Of a stretch of DNA of 64,000 nucleotides, positions 60,138 through 64,000 are shown in pieces; the first letter of the stretch is position 1; every line of letters starts with the position of its first letter. The stretch is taken from contig JABWCF010000001.1 in the NCBI GenBank assembly GCA_013359255.1, forward strand, positions 176,982-240,981, written 5' to 3'. The DNA comes from Flavobacteriales bacterium. GTDB taxonomy: Bacteria; Bacteroidota; Bacteroidia; Flavobacteriales_E; Vicingaceae. The translations under genes were made by a program, and so were the position numbers. The notes beneath the pieces are model-generated. The model was not told the DNA's origin, made no database searches, and saw only the letters and a list, made by a program, of their open reading frames with translations.

Positions 60138-60527
60138 ATGTTCAAAATACACGAGAAACTAAAAAAGATAAGACAAATTAGAGGGTATAACCAAGCCGAT
60201 ATGGCAAAACAATTAGGAATGTCTGTAGCTTCCTATTCTCGTATAGAAGCAGGAAAAACAAACTTAAATATAGATTGCCTAAAAAAAATATGTAAAGTGT
60301 TAGAGATAGAACTGATAGATCTGCTCGAAAATAATATCCAGTTTTTAGCCGAACCCAAAGTAGGTTACGAGAAAAGAGCTACTCTTAAAGAACATCAAGA
60401 AAAGAAAACAATAGAATCACTTATAGAAGAGAACAACTTGCTATTGAAAACAATGCTAAATTTGTTGGAGCAACAAAAAGAAACCAACAACAAATTGCTG
60501 ACATTTTTAATAAAAAGAAAAAAATAG
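60138..60527 (+). CDS. XRE-family transcriptional regulator
   Basis: The track starts at 60105; the ATG at 60138 (MFKIHEKLKKIRQIRGYNQAD) is preferred, giving 129 residues. The N-terminal helix-turn-helix of the XRE/Cro type is clear: NQADMAKQLGMSVASYSRIEAGKTNLNID. A C-terminal segment rich in Glu, Lys and Leu (SLIEENNLLLKTMLNLLEQQ) could form a dimerising coiled coil. It lies 1 bp before the murF-alr TTG start, so the two are co-transcribed. A link between a small regulator and cell-wall synthesis is suggested by position only. It is not a phage repressor by any other neighbour. Confidence 0.82.
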   Translation: MFKIHEKLKKIRQIRGYNQADMAKQLGMSVASYSRIEAGKTNLNIDCLKKICKVLEIELIDLLENNIQFLAEPKVGYEKRATLKEHQEKKTIESLIEENNLLLKTMLNLLEQQKETNNKLLTFLIKRKK

Positions 60528-60528
60528 A

Positions 60529-62976
60529 TTGAGTTCTCAACCTTACCATATAAAAGAAATAGCCGAGATTCTAAATGCAAAAACACTTCAAAACGGAAAG
60601 AATGTGTTGGTGCAAACATTAGCCATTGATAGCCGTAGTATTTTATGGCCATTCCAAACACTGTTTTTTTGTTTAGCTACCAAACAAAATAACGGACATA
60701 AATACATTTCCGAGGCGTATCAGAAAGGGGTAAGAAATTTTATTATTTCAGAAGAAATACAGATAGGATTATTTCCGGAAGCCTCTTTTTTAAAGGTAGA
60801 AAACACGCTTAACGCATTACAACTTTTAGCCCAACAACATAGAAACAGATTTAATATTCCGGTCATTGCCGTTACCGGTAGCAACGGAAAAACCATTGTA
60901 AAAGAATGGTTGTTTCAATTACTACAATTCGATAAAAATATTGTACGAAGCCCAAAAAGTTACAACTCTCAAATTGGGGTTCCTCTATCTGTTTGGCAAA
61001 TCAATAGTCTGCACCAACTAGGTATTTTCGAGGCAGGAATTTCTATGCCTTGCGAAATGGAAAAACTAGAACAAATCATTCAGCCCGATATCGTTATTAT
61101 TACCAACATTAAAGAAGCACATTTAGAAAATTTTACCGATAAAGCCAACCTTGTAAGCGAAAAAGTAAAACTTGCCAAAAAAAGTAAAGTGCTTGTTTAC
61201 AACAAAGCTTACACTGAAATAGAAGATGAATTGCTAAAGCCGGAATACAATCATATTCTTCGTTTAGGTTGGGATATGCTCAATTATACAGTAAATGAAC
61301 ATGGCAGTAAAATAAATTTTCAGTTAAATAATCAGAATAACCAATTCGAATTACCCTATACCGATTTGGCTTCAATAGAAAATGCGATACACTGTTACGT
61401 AACACTGCTGTATTTGGGTTATACATCTCAAACAGTAAGTCAAAAAATGTTAGAACTCACTCCGGTGGCCATGCGATTGGAAATTAAAAAGGGAATAAAC
61501 CACTGCACTCTAATTAACGATACGTATAATTCCGATATAGCTTCACTCGAAATAGCTCTCGATTTGTTAAACCAACAACACCAACATCAAACCAAAACCC
61601 TTATTTTGTCCGATATATTACAAAGTGGCAAAAACGAAGTTGTTTTGTATAAAGAAATAGCCGCCTTAGTTAATAAAAAGAATGTTCACAAATTAATTTG
61701 TATCGGAGAAAATATCACAAAAAATGCCACTTCTTTTAAATCAGATACTTCGTTTTTTCCAAACACGAACACATTCTTAGAATCCGGATGCTTAGAAAAA
61801 TTCAGCAATGAAGCTATACTGGTTAAAGGTTCCAGAGTGTTTGGGTTTGAACTCATCATCAACAAACTACAACAAAAGAAGCACGAAACTGTGCTGGAAG
61901 TGAATTTAAGTGCACTTATTAATAACTATAATTTTTTTAAATCAAAATTGCAACCGCAAACCAAAGTAATGGCTATGGTAAAGGCTTTTTCATATGGTGC
62001 CGGAACATACGAAATAGCAAATGCCCTGCAACACTACCGGGTAGATTATTTAGCCGTGGCTTTTGTAGATGAGGGTGTAGAATTGCGTAAAGCCGGAATT
62101 TCAGTGCCTATTATGGTTATGAATCCCGAAATATCAGCATTTGAAAATTTAATAGAATACAATTTAGAACCTGAAATATACAGTTTCCGAATATTACATG
62201 CATTTACCGAAGAACTTCAAAAGCATTCTATAAATGAGCCTTATCCTATACATCTAAAAATAGATACAGGAATGCACAGACTTGGATTTTTAGAAAATGA
62301 AATCGATGAGTTAGCCGCCAATATTGGGAAATACAAAAACATTCGGATAGCTTCCGTTTTTTCGCACTTGTCGTCTAGCGATGAAATCTCTTTAGATTTT
62401 TTTACAAATCAACAGATTGATACTTTTAACAAGGTTTGTAGCAATTTAATTGAAAAAAATCAATATCCCTTTATTCGCCACATTTTAAACTCGAATGGCA
62501 TCTTACGTTTTCCTCAAGCACAGTTCGAAATGGTTCGTTTAGGTATAGGTTTATTTGGAATAGCCTACCAAAACATAAAGGAATTACAATCTGTAGTATC
62601 TTTAAAAACAACCATATCGCAAATTAAAAAAGTGAAGCAGGGTGATGCCGTAGGGTATAATTGCAAAGGCATAGCAGAAGCAGATACCAATATAGCAATT
62701 GTACCCATTGGCTATGCCGATGGCTTAAGTAGAAAACTGGGAAATGGAAGTTGGAAAATGCTCATAAATGGAAAGGAAGCCCCTATTATGGGCAATGTGT
62801 GTATGGATATGTGTATGTTGAATATTGCCGAAATTCAATGCAAAGAAGGCGATGAGGTAATTGTATTTAATGAACTACATTCTATCAACCTTTTTGCAGA
62901 AGTATCTGAAACTATTCCATACGAAGTACTTACTTCTATAAGCCCACGAGTAAAAAGAAATTATTTATGGATATAG
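60529..62976 (+). CDS. murF-alr: Bifunctional MurF ligase / alanine racemase fusion
   Basis: An 815-residue fusion typical of Bacteroidota. The first about 445 residues are MurF: VIAVTGSNGKTIVKEWL is the ATP-binding P-loop, ITNIKEAHLENF and DTYNSDIASLEIAL follow (Mur ligase signatures), ending in VLVKGSRVFGFE-type sequence. The second part, from about residue 450, is a PLP alanine racemase: VNLSALINNYNFFKSKL, MVKAFSYGAGTYEIA with the Schiff-base lysine, GMHRLGFLENE, and PIGYADGLSRKLGNG near the active-site tyrosine. The first adds D-Ala-D-Ala to UDP-MurNAc-tripeptide; the second makes D-Ala. The start codon is TTG at 60529; no ATG is near, and the ORF opens 1 bp after the XRE stop. Confidence 0.93.
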   Translation: MSSQPYHIKEIAEILNAKTLQNGKNVLVQTLAIDSRSILWPFQTLFFCLATKQNNGHKYISEAYQKGVRNFIISEEIQIGLFPEASFLKVENTLNALQLLAQQHRNRFNIPVIAVTGSNGKTIVKEWLFQLLQFDKNIVRSPKSYNSQIGVPLSVWQINSLHQLGIFEAGISMPCEMEKLEQIIQPDIVIITNIKEAHLENFTDKANLVSEKVKLAKKSKVLVYNKAYTEIEDELLKPEYNHILRLGWDMLNYTVNEHGSKINFQLNNQNNQFELPYTDLASIENAIHCYVTLLYLGYTSQTVSQKMLELTPVAMRLEIKKGINHCTLINDTYNSDIASLEIALDLLNQQHQHQTKTLILSDILQSGKNEVVLYKEIAALVNKKNVHKLICIGENITKNATSFKSDTSFFPNTNTFLESGCLEKFSNEAILVKGSRVFGFELIINKLQQKKHETVLEVNLSALINNYNFFKSKLQPQTKVMAMVKAFSYGAGTYEIANALQHYRVDYLAVAFVDEGVELRKAGISVPIMVMNPEISAFENLIEYNLEPEIYSFRILHAFTEELQKHSINEPYPIHLKIDTGMHRLGFLENEIDELAANIGKYKNIRIASVFSHLSSSDEISLDFFTNQQIDTFNKVCSNLIEKNQYPFIRHILNSNGILRFPQAQFEMVRLGIGLFGIAYQNIKELQSVVSLKTTISQIKKVKQGDAVGYNCKGIAEADTNIAIVPIGYADGLSRKLGNGSWKMLINGKEAPIMGNVCMDMCMLNIAEIQCKEGDEVIVFNELHSINLFAEVSETIPYEVLTSISPRVKRNYLWI

Positions 62977-63034
62977 ATGAAATGAATTTGTACACATTTT
63001 ACTAACTTGGGCACTTAATAGAAAACCAATCAAA

Positions 63035-64000
63035 ATGAAAAAACAATTATCCATTATCGCAGGCATATTAAGTGTCTTTACCATAAGTGCACAATGCCCG
63101 CAAATTACCTGTCCGAGCAACATTACAGTAAATAACGCGCCAGGCACATGTGCTGCGGTGGTCAATTACGTAACCCCTGTGGGAACAAATCCTTGCGGAA
63201 CCGATTCTGTAATATTCAATTACACAGGCAGTATGCAAACATTTACGGTTCCTCAAGGTGTTACTAATGTTACAATTACAACCTATGGGGCTCAAGGTGG
63301 GAAAGCATACTATAGCGGAAACCTTATTGGAGTGGGTGGATTAGGAGGTAAAGTGAAAGGAGATTTGATAGTTAATCCAGGAGATCAACTAAATATTTTT
63401 GTTGGTGCTGCTGGACAAGATGGAGTTAGCGGTGTGGGAGGTGCGGGTGGTTATAATGGAGGAGCAAAGGGCGGGTTTCATGTTCCCGGTGGCGACCAAG
63501 CAGGCGGAGGGGGGGGAGGTGCTTCTGATATAAGAAAAAATGGAAACACCTTGAACGATAGAATACTTGTTGCCGGAGGCGGTGGAGGAACGTCCTCTTG
63601 TAGCGGATCTCCCTTCAATGGTGGCAGTGGAGGCGGCCTTACTGGAAATGCAGGAAGTGGTTGCCAAAATGGAAGTGAAGGAGGAGGGGCTACACAAAAC
63701 GCAGGTGGAACGGGTGGAATTTATGGAGGATGGTGTAATGCAAATCCTGGAACAATAGGGGTTGGTGGAGAAGGATGTAGTCCTTCTGGTGGTGGTGGAG
63801 GTGCAGGAGGATATTATGGAGGAGGTGGAGGAGCTTGGGGAGCAGGTGGAGGTGGAAGTGGATATGCAGCACCAGGATTTACAAATGTTGTTCATGTTAA
63901 CGGTTATCAATCCGGCAACGGTCAAATAGTTATTTCATGGACAGGCGGCCCTGCCACAACCACCCAAACAGCGGGTTTACCCGATGGAGCAACGTTCCCT
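63035..64000 (+). CDS. Secreted HYR/glycine-rich surface protein, 3' end outside window
   Basis: At least 322 residues, running off the right edge. The signal peptide is MKKQLSIIAGILSVFTISAQ. A HYR-type repeat starts at CPSNITVNNAPGTCAAVV and continues to VGTNPCG; then a glycine-rich domain of about 250 residues is inserted (NYTGSMQTFTVPQGV, GGGGASDIRKNG, RILVAGGGGG, GYYGGGGGAWGAGG, SGYAAPGF), ending NGQIVISW. After it the HYR repeat resumes with TTTQTAGLPDGATFP. The glycine-rich part resembles the ALK/LTK-type glycine-rich domain. The ORF track misses this gene because no stop lies in the window; the antisense ORFs listed are shadows. More HYR repeats and a T9SS tail are likely beyond the edge. 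Confidence 0.82.
   Translation, partial: MKKQLSIIAGILSVFTISAQCPQITCPSNITVNNAPGTCAAVVNYVTPVGTNPCGTDSVIFNYTGSMQTFTVPQGVTNVTITTYGAQGGKAYYSGNLIGVGGLGGKVKGDLIVNPGDQLNIFVGAAGQDGVSGVGGAGGYNGGAKGGFHVPGGDQAGGGGGGASDIRKNGNTLNDRILVAGGGGGTSSCSGSPFNGGSGGGLTGNAGSGCQNGSEGGGATQNAGGTGGIYGGWCNANPGTIGVGGEGCSPSGGGGGAGGYYGGGGGAWGAGGGGSGYAAPGFTNVVHVNGYQSGNGQIVISWTGGPATTTQTAGLPDGATFP

Noticed and set aside
63389-63925. 178-residue Ser/Thr-rich ORF on the minus strand
   Set aside because: Antisense shadow of the glycine-rich domain; no start context or family similarity.

Overview
The window is 64 kb of a low-GC chromosome from a member of the Bacteroidota, most likely an uncultured or environmental Flavobacteriia/Sphingobacteriia-type lineage. 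The evidence is consistent. There are secreted proteins with type IX secretion (T9SS) C-terminal sorting domains of type A and type B. TAnnTTTG promoter boxes are present and Shine-Dalgarno sites are rare. There is a fused MurF-alanine racemase, a BshC bacillithiol synthase, a futalosine-pathway MqnE, an RprX/RprY-like two-component pair and the DUF4295-ftsY-rimO neighbourhood. I found no rRNA, tRNA, CRISPR array, prophage or intact insertion sequence.

Layout. 1-6.6 kb (minus): a tightly overlapping operon with a DUF547 protein, an AhpD-like protein, an ArsS-type radical SAM protein, a secreted rhodanese, a DUF2064 transferase, an FAD oxidoreductase, a membrane ferredoxin and a glycosyltransferase cut by the window edge. 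This set is typical of the rSAM/arsenosugar neighbourhood. 6.7-12.5 kb: a small membrane protein, aspartate aminotransferase, a heptose-phosphate-type kinase, a TrkH potassium transporter and MqnE. 12.6-18.9 kb: a secreted M43 protease, an intergenic region that may encode a small RNA, an AddB-like nuclease and a two-component system. 18.9-19.6 kb: a gene-free stretch with a decayed T9SS tail and a cluster of palindromic repeats. 19.6-29.5 kb (plus): rpmG, DUF4295, ftsY, a secreted FnIII-like protein, rimO, bshC, guaA and a LysM/periplasmic-binding lipoprotein-type protein. 29.9-34.7 kb: a 1600-residue PKD/Ig-like T9SS type B surface protein with five 219-bp tandem units. 34.7-39.3 kb (minus): lolA, ftsK and two related DUF4412-type proteins.

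39.4-44.9 kb: an arginine-centred locus (arginine decarboxylase diverging from arginase and argS) and a DUF819 transporter-like protein. 45.0-50.8 kb: two consecutive membrane sensors ending in SpoIIE/PP2C phosphatase domains; the second carries two in-frame copies of a palindromic repeat. 50.8-53.9 kb: a glycosyltransferase, more palindromic repeats, a second M43 protease and rsmI. 54.0-57.0 kb: a frameshifted glycine-rich gene with a C9 tract, a lipoprotein, and an ECF sigma factor overlapping a transmembrane PKD/T9SS type B protein. 57.1-64 kb: an M28 peptidase, a conserved hypothetical, tdk, an XRE regulator just ahead of murF-alr, and a glycine-rich/HYR surface protein cut by the right edge.

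The most interesting observation is a family of short imperfect palindromes with ends TGTCnnTTCGAGT and GTATCGAGAA. They occur in two intergenic clusters (19.4 and 51.8 kb), and two more copies are read in the same frame as 15-residue insertions inside a SpoIIE phosphatase domain. This resembles the protein-inserted palindromic elements known from Rickettsia. Other points to check are the C9 tract at the start of a secreted glycine-rich gene, the glycine-rich domain nested inside an HYR repeat, the sigma factor paired with a PKD/T9SS-tailed membrane protein, and the possible small RNA at 14 kb.
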